A stretch of DNA of 64,000 nucleotides, taken from NCBI GenBank assembly GCA_963966185.1, contig CAWZYM010000232.1, positions 627,001 to 691,000 on the forward strand, given 5' to 3'. The notes under the pieces were generated by a model that was given only the letters and a program-made list of their open reading frames with translations, ran no database searches and had not been told where the DNA came from. The position numbers and the translations under genes were made by a program. Shown piece by piece: positions 47,944 through 60,563 of the stretch (positions within the stretch are counted from its first letter, which is position 1; each line of letters opens with the position of its first letter). This DNA is from Rhabditoides inermis. Its lineage: Eukaryota > Nematoda > Chromadorea > Rhabditida > Rhabditidae.

Positions 47944-49778
47944 TTACTTCTTCTTGCGAGCGAACGAAGGCCGGATTCGCCTCTCTCCGTCGTTGTCGGC
48001 ATCGACCGCCTTGCCTCTCTCGTTGGACACAGTGGGAGTGGAGGTGGCTGACTTGTCCTGGGGGTGAATCTTGCGCGGCGCCTTTGGTTGCGCAGATACG
48101 ATCGGCGTCCTCTCTGCAGCCTTTCCAGCTGGCTTCCCCACAGCATCAGCGGCATGCTCCTGAACTCACGAGTGTACCGTATCTGCCGCTGGCCCGCTGG
48201 TGGCTCTCACCTCGCCATCCTCGTCGAATATGCCCGCACTCTGGGACGCCACCTCCTCCAGCGGCTGGCTGAACAGTACACTGTCGTCCGCCGGCTGCAA
48301 CAATAACAACACTCCGAGCTCATATTCAACAACAATAGTTTACCTTGTGTTGTTTCGGTTTGCGAACGAACTGCGGCACTTTGGGTCGCTTGACAGCCGG
48401 CGCGGAGCCGTCGATGATGTCATCGATCACAGTCTTGTCGAGGTCCTTCTGCTCATCTCCTGAATGTTAATTTTGAGAACTATAATCATGCATGTGAACG
48501 AACCCTTCTTCTTTCTCGGCTTGCGCGTCTTCTTCTCGACCGTCTCGCCTCCTCCCACCGAAGCCTTCTTGTTCTTCGACCCTGTCTGCCGTCCCTTCTT
48601 CTTCCCCACACCCTCTGTCTCCACCTCCTCGCCAGCGACTGCGTTGATGAACTTGCGACTCTCACGCACTGAAAAAAATCTATCACATCAATACTAGAGA
48701 AAGACATGTGCTACCTCCACGGAACGAGTACTCGTCGTCGTCTTGCTCGCCAACCTTGCCTTTGCCCTTGCGACCGGGTTTCGACTTCTTAGGCGCAGGT
48801 TCCGAATCTGTATTTTGATATAAAAAATAACATGAAAATAACATAAATGAACGTTTCACTCACAAAGCTCATCGTCGTCGATCTCACTGCAGAACGATGT
48901 CTGGCTCATGAACGTCATGTTCTGAAGAGAAAAAAATATAGCATGTCATCCCGGCATTCCAATTCACCTGAGACATGAAGGTGTTGTTCATGTTGCTTCC
49001 AAAGTCGTCGGCTTCTGTGTAGATTCCCTGCTCGATTTTCTGGATGTGCTTCTGGAAGTCTGGCTCACGGTCGACAAACCGCCCGATGCAGCCCACGATG
49101 CGACGAACGTTTAACGCTGAACATATTCATCATTTCGAAACTCTAACCGGAGTTAAACCCTATCGCCCTGTCTGTCATAAACTAAACCTTTCTCCTCGGC
49201 ATTCCACTCATCGATCCTGTCAAGAAGAAGCTCCCCCGAGGCGCGAGTATGGCGGAGACCTGCACACACAACACATGGAATGTAAAACGCTGAAACGTAC
49301 CAGCGAATCCGCATCGATAGCGATAAGGAAGGTTCTCATTGACAGGCTCCTCCAATACAGCCTCCAGCAAATTCGCATCGGACACGGTAGACAGACGGCC
49401 GCGGGCAACCTGAGAGAGATATGTTCAGATTATAGTTATTCGAAAATGAATCGCATGTATCGATCACCTCTTCGGCGATGTTCTTGATATGGAGGAGCTT
49501 CTCCTTGGGATCGCAGCACGTCCATGCTCGTGTGCGCCACTCGGGCAGATCGCGACCGCCCAGGAGAAGGTATTCATCGTCTCAATATAACATCATTATA
49601 ATAATATTTCAACTTCAGAAAACGTACCGTTCACAGGTTCCATGATCTCCTGTACGAGCGACTGATTCAGTGAGGAGTTGAAGCTGGTGTTCTTGTTCTG
49701 CTGCGACGAAGTGTTGCGTTGAGTGGAGAACGCCATTGGCTCCGAAAGCTGCGACGGAATTTCCTTTTCGCCCCACAT
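47944..49778 (-). CDS. unrecognised basic, probably nuclear protein
   Basis: About nine exons. The start is MWGEKEIPSQLSEPMAFSTQ at 49778. Then come LGGRDLPEWRTRAWTCCDPK, LSTVSDANLLEAVLEEPVNE, ASGELLLDRIDEWNAEEK, NVRRIVGCIGRFVDREPDFQ and GSNMNNTFMSQ. The C-terminal half is disordered and basic: PKKSKPGRKGKGKVG, VEKKTRKPRKKKG (AT-hook-like GRK/RKPRK patches) and an end at SFARKKK. The folded part is limited to the first half, about 200 residues. DNA or chromatin binding is plausible from the basic patches, but no family is recognised. The stop lies 9 bases from the Penelope-like element. Confidence 0.65.
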
Positions 49779-50356
49779 CTAAAAACGAAACGTACACTTT
49801 AGATTAGAAAAAACATATATAATCATTGAAAATATCACTAATTTTGAAAAGTCGAACTTCGTAGTGAGATTTGTTCAACTTTGTTTAACTTTGTGCACAA
49901 CAAAACACTAATGACGTCATGGTATTTTGTGTTGTTTTATTATTTCGTTCTTTTGAACGTCATCTGTTGCAATATCATTGGTTTTTTTTGCATATGAAGA
50001 CCTCATGTCGTCGATTTCCTAACATTTGCCCACAACGTTATGTTTAGTTGCACAAGTCGTTTCAAAATTTAGGTTTCCATGGGTTACTACCGACCAACAG
50101 GAGTATTTCATAAACTATTGCACAATGTCGAGCAACGCATTGCGAAACGCGCTCTACCCCCTATGTTTTCTGTCGCGTGCTCGTCTCGTCTCTCCCCAAC
50201 AACCATGGTCTTTGCTCACTCTCTCTCCTCTCACTCCGCCCCGCCCCACCATCGAACCCCGAGCGAGCCACTATTGCCTGCGCGCGCCCTCGCGACCACT
50301 TGCCTTTCTTTTCTTTACATTATTACTGTATGAGTTTTCATGTTTTCAGTTCTACG
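49779..50356. other. divergent promoter region
   Basis: Spacer between the minus-strand nuclear protein and the plus-strand Ro60 gene. AT-rich, with no gene. It ends with ttttcag seven bases before the Ro60 start, a likely spliced-leader acceptor. Confidence 0.6.
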
Positions 50357-52048
50357 ATGGCTCAGCAGCAGGCAGGTACTCTGGAGGGTCTGGAGGCCGA
50401 GTTCGCGAGGCAGCTGCGCGTCGTGGAGGACGGACTCGGCCACAAGATGGTGGTGATGCGTGGCGAGTCCGGCAGGCTGGAGCTGGTGCGGTTCCTGGAG
50501 GAGGGCGACGGCGAAGAGCGCACCTCCGGTCAGAGGACACAGGTCCGCGACGACCAGGTATGTGCATATAACATTCAACCACATATAGCCATATTGCTTG
50601 AGGTGAGGAACCACGAGGGCGGATACGTGTTCCCGGTGTCTGAGGAGCAGCGCGTGCTTCGCTTCCTCATCCTCGGCACCTCCGGCGGCACCTTCTACCA
50701 GTCCGAGAAGCAGCTCACCATGGACAACATCAAGGCACTCACCAAGATCATCGATAACGGTACGCGTGTTTTAACAGAATATAGTGGGTTAGAATAAGAA
50801 CGACGTAGTGAGGTGTAGCTATTTTAAATTTTCTACCAGGCCAGGTGTGTGGTGGCGGTCCCCAACTATCCCCTTGCATAAAAATATATGGCAAAAAATA
50901 TGCCCATGCGTAATGCGAAACTAGGCCTGATAAACCGCATCGATTGTGGGATTGGGGGCACTGTTGAGTAAACATGTGTTAGTGGTTTGTGAAACGAGGT
51001 ATGACGATGAAAACTGTGTTCTGTGCCACATGTGTCCACTATTGTCCCGTCCACTGTGGTTTGCCCTCTCCCTCTCAAGTCTCAAATAGATGACATCATT
51101 CTGGTGAGCGGGTGAATCGAAAGAAGTGATCGGACTCACGGACACACACGGATGACTCACCACTTGTTTACTCACGCGCACATTTTGTGATTGCGAAAGC
51201 TATAAGGGATAGCGGATAGCGATAAGGGGAAACGCTGGCTAGCCGTTTTATGGGATCGAGCCGATATCAATCACTTCGCGAGCACACTACGAAGTGCAAA
51301 AAAAAGGGAGAGATGAAAGTGCGGGAAGGGGAAGTGCGCACTCAGCGGGGATTAGCTCAAGGTTACTCGAGGAAAATGACGCGTGTACAACCACAACCAC
51401 AGTTCACATTCACATTTCATCATGTTGCAGGCAACGGTTCGATGATTGTGAAGCTGATCGAGGAGGTGTCCGTGGCGGGAAGGAACCCCAAACAGGTGAG
51501 AAGGGAGAGAGATAGAGAGAATCTTGGAAGAGAGTGTGTGTGACCCGTTTCCTTGCAGGACCCGGTGATGTTCGCTCTCGCGCTCTGCGCCCGCTACCGC
51601 GTTCACGACACGATGAAGAGTGCGAAGAGCTCCGAGGACGAGGTGATGAAGAAGTACTCCACCTACATCCGACAGCTCCACAAGAAGGCCTTCGAGATCA
51701 TGCCCAGGGTGAGTGTTTGTCAGTCAGTCCCGTGTCTGTCAGTCCGTATGTCTCTCTCACTGCCCTCTTTTCAGGTGTGCCGCATCCCCACTCATCTCTT
51801 CGCGTTCATCCGCTACTGCGAGCTGGTCTCCAAGGAGACCTCTCCCACTGGAAAGTCGACCGGATGGGGCAGGCAGATGAGGGAAGCCGTGTCCTCGTGG
51901 TGAGTACATGCGCCTGTCTACTCTATATCTTTCTTTCCTCGCGCCTTCTCTCTATTCTCTCTCTCTTTCTCCCCTCTCTCTTTCTCCTCTCTCTCTCTCT
52001 CTTTCTCCTCTCTCTCTTTCACTTTCTCCTCTCTCCCTCTCTCCCCTT

Positions 52049-52090
<42 letters not shown>

Positions 52091-53660
52091 TCTCTTCCTC
52101 TCTTCCTCTCTTCCTCACCCATTTCTTTCAGGTACGAGAAGCAGCCTTGCGAGAAGCTGGCGATGCAGCTGACCAAGTACGTGCAGCGTGAGGGCTGGTC
52201 GAACAGGGACCTGTTCCGCCTCGCTCACCCCAAGGCGGCCAAGGCCCCCGGAGGCGCGGACAGCGCCGAGCTGCTGGAGAAGGAGCAGCTGTTCCGGTTC
52301 GCTGTGAAGGGCGATCTGGCGACGCGCAAGAGGCGACTGACGGAGGCGGAGGCGGCGGTGGAGCAGCCGGCGGAGAAGTACTCGGCCGAGCAGATGGACA
52401 AGGAGGAGGCGAGCAAGGCGCTCGACCTGGTCGAGGCGTTCCTCAAGCTCAAGGGAGAAGCCACCGAGGCGCAGTGCGTCGAGTACATCGAGAAATTCGG
52501 TGAGTACACATTGGTGTCTTTCATTCACCCTCTCACCTTCCATCGTTGCAGGTCTTGTCCGCGAGCACATCCCGACCGGCCAGCTCAACTCGCCCCTGGT
52601 GTGGAAAGCGCTGCTGCAGAAGATGCCTATGACGGCGATGATTAGGAACCTGGGCAAGATGCAGTCGATCGGCATCCTGGACGAGGAGAAGGAGCGCGCG
52701 CTGCTCATCGCCAAGCTGACGAGCGAGGAGGAGCTGAAGAAGGCGCGCGTGCACCCGATCCAGGTGCTGCTTGCCTCTTCGGTGTACTCGCAGGGCGGCG
52801 GCGTGCGGGGATCGCTCAAGTGGGAGCCGAACGAGCAGGTCAAAGCCGCCCTCGAGGTCGCGTTCGTCAAGGCATTCGTCAACACCGAGCCCACCGGAAA
52901 GAGGATCTGCCTCGCGTTCGATGTGTCGGGTGAGTGCGCGAGTGGAAGGGGGAAGAGGGGATGGCAATGTGCTGTTTCAGGATCGATGATGTGTCAGATT
53001 TCGAACACGTGTCTGTCTGCCCGGTACGCGTCGGCCGCCCTCGGACAGGTGTTCCAGAGGAACGAGCCTCATGTGAGTACCGAGAGAGAAACATGAGAGT
53101 AGGAATCGTAGCCACTACGGATAGACATGCAGGAGAAGTGGCAGCCTTCTCACCGTGCCTGATTTCAGGTGGAGCAGTGTGGTTTCTCGCACTACTTCAT
53201 GCCCCTGCCGTACACTGCCGACTGGACGCTCGACAAGATCTCCGAGCACATGGACGAGATCGAGTTCGGGGCGACGGACTGCGCCCTTCCCATGCTGTGG
53301 GCCATCAAGGAGAAGAAACAGTTCGACGTGTTCATCGTCTACACCGACTGCGAGACGTACTTCGGAGACGTGAGTCGATGGGTTGGATTGATGAACTTGG
53401 TGTAGACGAGTGGAGTAGGATTGTATGGCATCGGTCCGGTCGGCGCGCCCTCTGACCGTTGCCACTTGCAGGTGCACCCGTTCGAGGCTCTCAAGCAGTA
53501 CCGCGAAGCTTCGGGCATCGACGCCAAGCTGGTTGTGTGTGGAATGACGGCGACGGACTTCACGATCGCGGATCCGTCGGATGCGGGTATGCTGGATGTG
53601 GTCGGGTTCGACTCCTCGGTCCCCCAGCTCATTCACGAGTTCATCCAGGGAAAGCTGTAA
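50357..53660 (+). CDS. rop-1: Ro60 / TROVE-domain RNA-binding protein
   Basis: Homologue of the 60-kDa SS-A/Ro autoantigen, a ring-shaped protein that binds Y RNAs and misfolded small RNAs for quality control. The start [16 protein letters not shown] is at 50357. The TROVE HEAT-like ring reads [91 protein letters not shown] and [19 protein letters not shown]. The vWA domain carries the MIDAS motif FDVSGSM and GATDCALPM, then [32 protein letters not shown] and a C-terminal [10 protein letters not shown]. All metal-site residues appear conserved. About nine exons; several introns have CT tracts, the longest at 51950-52120. Full length for the family. Confidence 0.95.
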
Positions 53661-53763
53661 GCAGAAGGAAAGGGCAGAAAAAATGTACATAGTCAAGTAT
53701 ACGTGTTATTTTGTTGTTGTCGTTGTTATTTCGTTATAATATAAAGTTTTTTGTTTCTGTGTG

Positions 53764-53769
53764 AATAAA
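53764..53769 (+). terminator. AATAAA poly(A) signal of the Ro60 gene
   Basis: AATAAA 104 bases after the stop codon, in AT-rich sequence. Confidence 0.6.
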
Positions 53770-53845
53770 TAGTTTGTATGAGCGGGTGTATGTGTTTTGA
53801 AATGTTTATGGGAATATTAGTATGTACACGTATTGAGGGGGTCTC

Positions 53846-56212
53846 CTACTCGATTTTGGTCTTGTTTGGGAAAAGTTTGGATCGGGCGAGTGATATTGCC
53901 TTGTAAAGAGAAAGGGAGCATAAAAGGAGGAAGGAGATGACATCGAGGGAGAAGTACTGGATGGAAGACAGCTCCCAGCCAGCCACGTCTATCTCCCGCA
54001 TCTTTCCGAACCGAGCTGAAAGTCTGGCCTGCCTTTGTCTGCATGACATTTGCGAATAGCACATGTTGCGATTGTGGTGTGAATGGAATGATTCACGTGG
54101 GATGTGAGAACAGGATGGGAGATGGAGATATGAGGGAAGAAAGACCTGAGTTCTCCATGGCCTCTATGAGTCGTTGCTGTACACTGGTGCCGCGTCGGGC
54201 GACCATCTCCGAGATGCGAGACGCTCGCGAGGCGAATCTAGACACGGGAACGACTCCATAGGCAGCTAATAAGCGCACTCACTCGTGGCACAGCGTCGTC
54301 CGCAGCGCCCTCATCAGGCTGTCAGGGCTCACATCCACGCTGTTCACAACTACCCCCATGCCCTTCGACTCCAGGATCCTGCCGTTCCTGAAAGCAAGCT
54401 GGCAGATGAGGTGAAGGGAGGGAGACTCACTTGAACTGATCTCCGAATAGCGGGATGACAACGGCGGGCGTTGCCGTGATGGCAGTCTCGATCACACTGT
54501 TCATCCCACCGTGCGTCACGAAAGAAACCACTCGCGCGTGCTCTGAACTCGTGCGTTTTAACTAATAATTTGCCAACATCTCGTCTCGTTTCATTCTTCA
54601 CGTACCTAGAAGAGATACCTGCGGAATCCACGGCCTCACGTGAAGGTTGGCGGGAACAGTATGGTTAGAGAGGGCAGAGAGGGAAAACTTCCAGATGAAC
54701 TCGTATTCGGGCATGCGACGAGCCGCCGAGACGAACGCGTTCTGGAAGAAGGCATTGTTGTTGAATTGTTGACTTGATCACCTTGATATTCTCTGGCATA
54801 CCCTCGGCGGGTGCGTTTGTTCCGAACGAGAACAAAACAGTGCCGAGAGACGAGTTGCGTTCCACGATCGATAGGAGGTCCTGAATAGGAATGAAACTCT
54901 TGTCTCTCATTTGTTTACCTCATCAAGTGGTGGCGTTTTGTGAGGCAGATGGATGCCTCCGATGTGCACGACCTTCAGAGATTCCGGACGCCCAAAGTCC
55001 ACGTACTCGTCCGTGTTCACAAGAGCATAGTTGATCTAGAATCCTTTTCATATTTTTTTCACACTAGTCAACACTACATCTGCTCGTCTCACCTTCTCTC
55101 TCATATAGGTGTCAAACTCAAAGTCGCCTCCATACTTTTTGAACAAGTGCTGCAATTGAAAGTATATCTTTGGAAAGGTTTGATATTGGGATACCATATA
55201 AGAATTGATGATGGTATACTGATAGGTGATGTTGGTGATGACACTCCAGATGAAGTTGACGACCCTCTGCGGGAAGGTCATGCGATCCGAGAACGAGGTG
55301 ATCACGACTACAAAAACACACTTAGAAAAGATGCGAAGTTGATTACAAAGAGATCATTTCTGATCTGATATCTGATAATATCTGATAGGAGTATAACAGC
55401 TGTAATGTATGGATGGAAAATGATGTTCCTTACAACCTTACATGGGAGACAACTTGGCATGACAGGTGTATGCATGTATCCACCAAGATTGTCGACCAGA
55501 CCGATCGAAGAAGCTAGGAGGGCGTTAGGGATTCCAGCCATCTGAACGCAATACATTCTCATCTTCCCTGCTTTTCCCCTATATAATTCTCTATTTCTTT
55601 CTTTCTTACCTCGAACATTCCAAATCCGCATATCCCGAATATTTCAGAAATGCCAACGTCGTACTTCTCCGCTCGCATCACATCGAATAGAGTATTGTTC
55701 TGCAGGATTTCTGAAAGTGAGTAATGGAAATTCGAAAATTTTTTTTACAAAATATACCTTCACAAATCTCGTACTGCTGCTTGAAGAAGTCTTGGATCAT
55801 GCGCAACCGCACATACGTCGTTTTGATCTCGTAGAATCGGTCCTATGAGATTACAATGTTTCGGTATTCATTTATTAGAACCACGCTACCTCACGAACGA
55901 TAGTCTGCACGAATTCTGGTCGCATGTTGTATATCCATGGATGGGCAGAGTGCGCCACGAAGCGAGCATCCAGAGGGTCGATCGAAGGGTGGAAGACGTG
56001 CTGCAGAACAAGCATGATGAGAACCAACAGAGAAACAGGGGATAGTGTGAGGCAACATGGGAAGTGCTGACCACTTGGTGTCCGGCGTTGTGGAGTGTGT
56101 CTGCGATGGCTGCCATGAATCTCAGATGGCTGTATCCGGTGGGCGGAGAGTAGAGGAGCACCTTGTAGGCAGTCGCCTGAGAAAGCAGCGCTACAACCAC
56201 CCACACCTGCAT
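53846..56212 (-). CDS. UDP-glycosyltransferase, copy 2
   Basis: Start at 56212 with signal peptide MQVWVVVALLSQATAYKVL and then SPPTGYSHLRFMAAIADTL. Acceptor-binding domain exons include PEFVQTIVRE, KYDVGISEIFGICGFGMFE, SSIGLVDNLGGYMHTPVMPS and NTDEYVDFGRPESLKVVHIG. The donor-binding domain has GTVLFSFGTNAPAEGMP, WIPQVSLLG and FVTHGGMNSVIETAITATPA followed by PLFGDQF. It ends with a membrane anchor LDVISFLLLCSLSLYKAI and a short Lys-rich tail (NKTKIE), stop at 53846. About thirteen exons, all with plausible splice sites. ER membrane enzyme, substrate unknown. It is a tandem duplicate of the next gene. Confidence 0.9.
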
Positions 56213-56701
56213 TTCTCGAATCGACTGTTCCAGTGAGCAACACTGCCGTCTTTTGAACTATCCTGACGTAAACATTCCAATCTCCCCATCCCTGACGCTG
56301 GAGTTGCACTCGCAATACTTACTTGCATAGCATAGGGTGTGATACGCGCTGTTGATTGATGATAATCAAGCAGTATCACTAGACGATTGTGGACGTAGTT
56401 CGGAGTCTGGAGCCTATTCCGTAGGCCCCATTGTAGGCGATGTGTGAATATCTGATAAACTCTCATGAAAATAGGAGACATATTGAGGGCCCCCCAATAA
56501 GTAGCTGACCACTTGCACTGGTCAGCCTAGGGTTAGCCTTGTTTATCCACATATTTTTCATGCTTGCCTTTTATCGTTATCACTTCTCCCTTGCCGTGGA
56601 AATAAACACTTCAATATATATATTATATCCATTGTTTATTGTAACATGTTCATACAATACAATGTAACTTTTACTTTGCTCACAATGTCACAATTGCTTC
56701 A
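56213..56701. other. intergenic spacer between tandem UGTs
   Basis: Promoter region of the UGT at 53.8-56.2 kb. Open sequence upstream of its start is not convincingly coding. AT-rich around 56560-56700. Confidence 0.55.
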
Positions 56702-58094
56702 CTATGCACTCTTTTCCTTTTTTCTCGGCTGACGGGATAATAGACTGTATAGTCGGACAATGAAGTAGAGAAGAGAGGAGGAAACGAAGAGAAGGAGAGC
56801 TATGACATCCAGAGAGAAGTATTCGATAGATGACATCTCCCATCCAGCTATGTCCAGCTCACGCATCTTACCGAACTTGGCTAAAAAATAATAATTAGGA
56901 AGAAGAGAAAGAAAAGAGATATGTTAGAGAGGAGATATGCTAACCTGTGTATTCGACTGCCTGCAGTACTCTGTCCCTCGGTGTCGTCTTCCGAACCGAA
57001 ATCATTTGCGAGATGCGACGCGCGTTTGTGGCCATCCTAAAAAGAAGTACCATTTCAGCTCTACTCTTTTCTCTGCCCACTCAGGCGCCAGGGCTTCTCT
57101 CAGCGCGGCGACGACGGCGTCTGGAGTGACGTGGTTGTCTGGAAGGACGACGCCTGTGCGGCGAGACGCGAGCATGGCTGCGTTTCGGAACTGGTCTGCG
57201 AATAGGGGGATGACGACAGCGGGGGTGGCAGTGATGGCAGTCTCCAGCACACTGTTCATCCCACCGTGCGTCACGAAACACACCACTCGAGAAGACGCTA
57301 AACAACACTCTTCACAAACTTACGATTCAACCGCATGTCTGTCTAGTCTACTCACCTAACAGATCCGCCTGAGGAATCCATTTCTTGATATGTAGATTAG
57401 GCAACGCAAGGTTTTCAGTGGAGTTGGCGACATCGAGTTTCCAAATGAATTCATATTCGGGAAACTGTCTCGCCATTTCTACGAATGCCGTCTGAAATAT
57501 GACATACGCTAAATTTCGGATGGCCACGATATTGTTTACTTTGAAATACTGGGGCATATTCGATGCAAGGGCATTCGTTCCAAATGAAATGAGGATCGTT
57601 CCTTTGGAGTTCTTCTTATTGATGATTGCGGAGAATTCCTGTAAACCAAGAATGACGTGAGCAGAAGGTGACGTCACCTGATCGAGGGCTTTCCTCTGTG
57701 AGGCGAGGTTGATTCCTCCGATGTGGACGACCTTCTGCGATTCCGGACGAGGAAAGTCGACGAATTCGTCAGTATTCACCAACATATAGTTGATCCTCTT
57801 CTTTGCGACTTCATCGAAATCGATCGGAAACGCGTACTTGGCGAATAAAGCCTGAACGAAACATTTATGTCGTGAGATTTGTGTTCTGTGTTTTGTACTA
57901 TGCGCTTTCACCCACCGTATATGGTCGTATGATGTTTATCTGATAGAAGGCTCTGCTGACGAGGCTGCAGATTAAGTTAACGAAGCGTTGTCCAAAGTGC
58001 ATCCGATCAGAGTAGGAGGTGATGGTGACTGATAACAAGGCGATTGTGAAACAAAATTATAGCGATTTTTGATGTATGTTTTGCAAAGAGAGAG

Positions 58095-58145
<51 letters not shown>

Positions 58146-58757
58146 GAGACGGACGCACACGGCTGATAGCTGGGCATGACTGGTGTGTCGAAGGACACTC
58201 CTATATTGTCGATGAGGCCGATGGATGAGGCAGCCACCCACGATCGAACGCCGCTCGACTCAAACGAAAATATGAACGCGACAACATCAAAAGCGTTGTA
58301 CCTCGAATATTCCGAACCCGCATAGTCCGAACACCTCGGAAATGCCCACATCGTACTTCTCGTTCCGTATCTGGGCGACGAACGTCTTGTTGCTGATCAT
58401 CTCTACACGAAAATGGGGTACTTTTTCTCAAACCGCACCTTCACAAATGCCGTACTGCTGCGTGAAAAAGTCGTTGATCATCCTCAATCTCATCAGCGTC
58501 GATTTACGCTCGTAGTGTCGGTTCTGAAGAAAAACATACACGCTCATAAAAAAACAATAATTCATCAAATTGAGTTTGTTTTTCGTTTTTCAATTACATA
58601 TTTGTATTCATACATACAACTCATACTCACTTCTCGAATGACTGTTTTGAGGAACTCTGGCCGGAACTTGTGGATGATCGGGGTGGCCACTTGGGCAACG
58701 TGCACCTCCAGCTGCTCGTTGGTAGACGGATAGAGAACATGCTGGAAGGGAGAATGT

Positions 58758-58804
<47 letters not shown>

Positions 58805-59038
58805 AGAGAGAAGAGGGAGAGAGAGAAGAGGGAGAGAGAGAGACGTGCCACTTCATGTCCTGCTTCCGCTAGCACATCTCCGATCGAGCCCATGAATTTG
58901 AGGTGGCTGTATCCGGTGGGCGCAGAGAATATGAGAATCTGGGACATTAATTTTCATATGTATTTCGTTTTAAACTCAGCTCACCTTGTAAGCACTGCAG
59001 GCGTGCAGAACAGCAGCCAGCAGCAACAACGGTTTCAT
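56702..59038 (-). CDS. UDP-glycosyltransferase, copy 3
   Basis: Start at 59038 with signal peptide MKPLLLLAAVLHACSAYK. The N-terminal domain gives FSAPTGYSHLKFMGSIGDVL, PEFLKTVIRE, KYDVGISEVFGLCGFGIFE, AASSIGLIDNIGVSFDTPVM and FVDFPRPESQKVVHIGGIN. The donor domain gives GTILISFGTNALASNMPQ, FPEYEFIWKLDVANS, KKWIPQADLLG and CFVTHGGMNSVLETAITAT followed by PLFADQFRNAAML. The C-terminal anchor is LDVIALLLFVSSSLLYFIV with a basic tail RQPRKKEKSA, stop at 56702. The exon structure matches the UGT downstream, showing tandem duplication. CT/GA tracts sit in the introns at 58085-58143 and 58755-58840. Confidence 0.9.
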
Positions 59039-59494
59039 TGTCTTGTGCTGTCGAGTAGCGGGTGAGATTGTTTGCGAGGTGGTGTACTTACTTATATGGG
59101 CATCTACATCTGTCCGAGACCACACGTGCTCTCACTATAGGCTAGCACTGCGATGATAAGACTACAATGCAAAGCATGCAGTGTAGCCGGTAGGTTTCCA
59201 CAGTAGCAACATCATTCTGTGTGCTGACTCGTTGTTATCTTGAACATGAACAAAATTCATATAATCTGTACCAGGTGTTGCGAGAAGTTACATACATGAT
59301 CAATACTAAAATAATGTTTCGTCAATCTCCAACGCAATTCTTCTCGCAACGTGCGAATCGTCATGCGTGTGATGTTTTGTGTGTCTGGTGTCTAGCCGTG
59401 TGTGGTCGGTCTTCCCTCCCCCTCCCTCCCCCCCTCCCCCTGTCATTCCCCTCCCCGACCCGCCAGCAGGCGGACCCACCACGACCATCCAGAC
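59039..59494. other. divergent promoter region
   Basis: Spacer between the minus-strand UGT and the plus-strand kinase. A C-rich run (59413-59465) lies just before the kinase start. No gene is seen. Confidence 0.55.
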
Positions 59495-60088
59495 ATGAAG
59501 AAATCGTCCATCGTGCCGAAAAAGAAGGGACGGAAGGAGTCGGTGCGTGTCTCCCTCCCCCCACTCCCTCCCTCATCCGCTGTCTAGAACGTCACCCTCA
59601 ATCCCAACAACCCCAAGTCGCAAGCCTCGCCCGTCTCACGCTCACCCAACAAGAATGTATCCAAGTACACCAGCACCAACAACGGCAGCAAGGGTGAGTC
59701 GCATGCTCCCCTTCTCTCCCCCCCCCCGCTCTCCTCTTCTCCCAGGGTGAGCGCCCCTTCCTTGCTATATGCCCCTCCCTCTTCAGTCGGCAACATCGAC
59801 GCGAGCGCCTCCAACCGCAAGATCGACAAGGAGAACGACAAGTACACGATGCAGGTATACAGCAGCCACAATAATACTCGTACCTACCGTATTCCAGCTG
59901 GTGGCGAAGCAGCTGTCGCAGAATGTCTGGTACCACGGGCTCATGCCGCGAGTCGACTGCGAGGAGATTCTCAAGGTGAGCTGATCTCTCTCCCTCTTTT
60001 CCTCTCTCCCTCCCTCTCTCTCCCTCTTTCTCCCTCTCTCCCCCCCCTCTCTCCCTCTCTCCCCCCCTCTCTCTCCCTCTCTCCCCCC

Positions 60089-60132
<44 letters not shown>

Positions 60133-60518
60133 CCCCCTCTCTCTCTTCCCCCCCCCCTCTCTCTCTCCATCTCTCTCTATCGCACCACTTTGTTTCCAGA
60201 AGGATGGCGACTTTCTGGTTCGGAAGACGACAGTCGCCCAGAACGACACGTTCTGTATATCGGTGCGCTCGGGCGGAGAGTGCAAGCACATTCCACTCTC
60301 GTTCGAGAAGGTACGGCAGATCGAGATCGGTATACGGTATTACGGTAGATTGAATATAGGCTACTGTAGTTGGAATCAGGGTTGCGGTATTACGAACGAT
60401 GACACTATAGATTAAATTTGGGATACTGTTTTTTTCAGACGCAGTGGCGGCTGAAGGGACTGATCAAACCGACACTCACTGAGCTCATCGAAACACACGT
60501 GGCAGAGCAGATCAAGGT

Positions 60519-60563
<45 letters not shown>

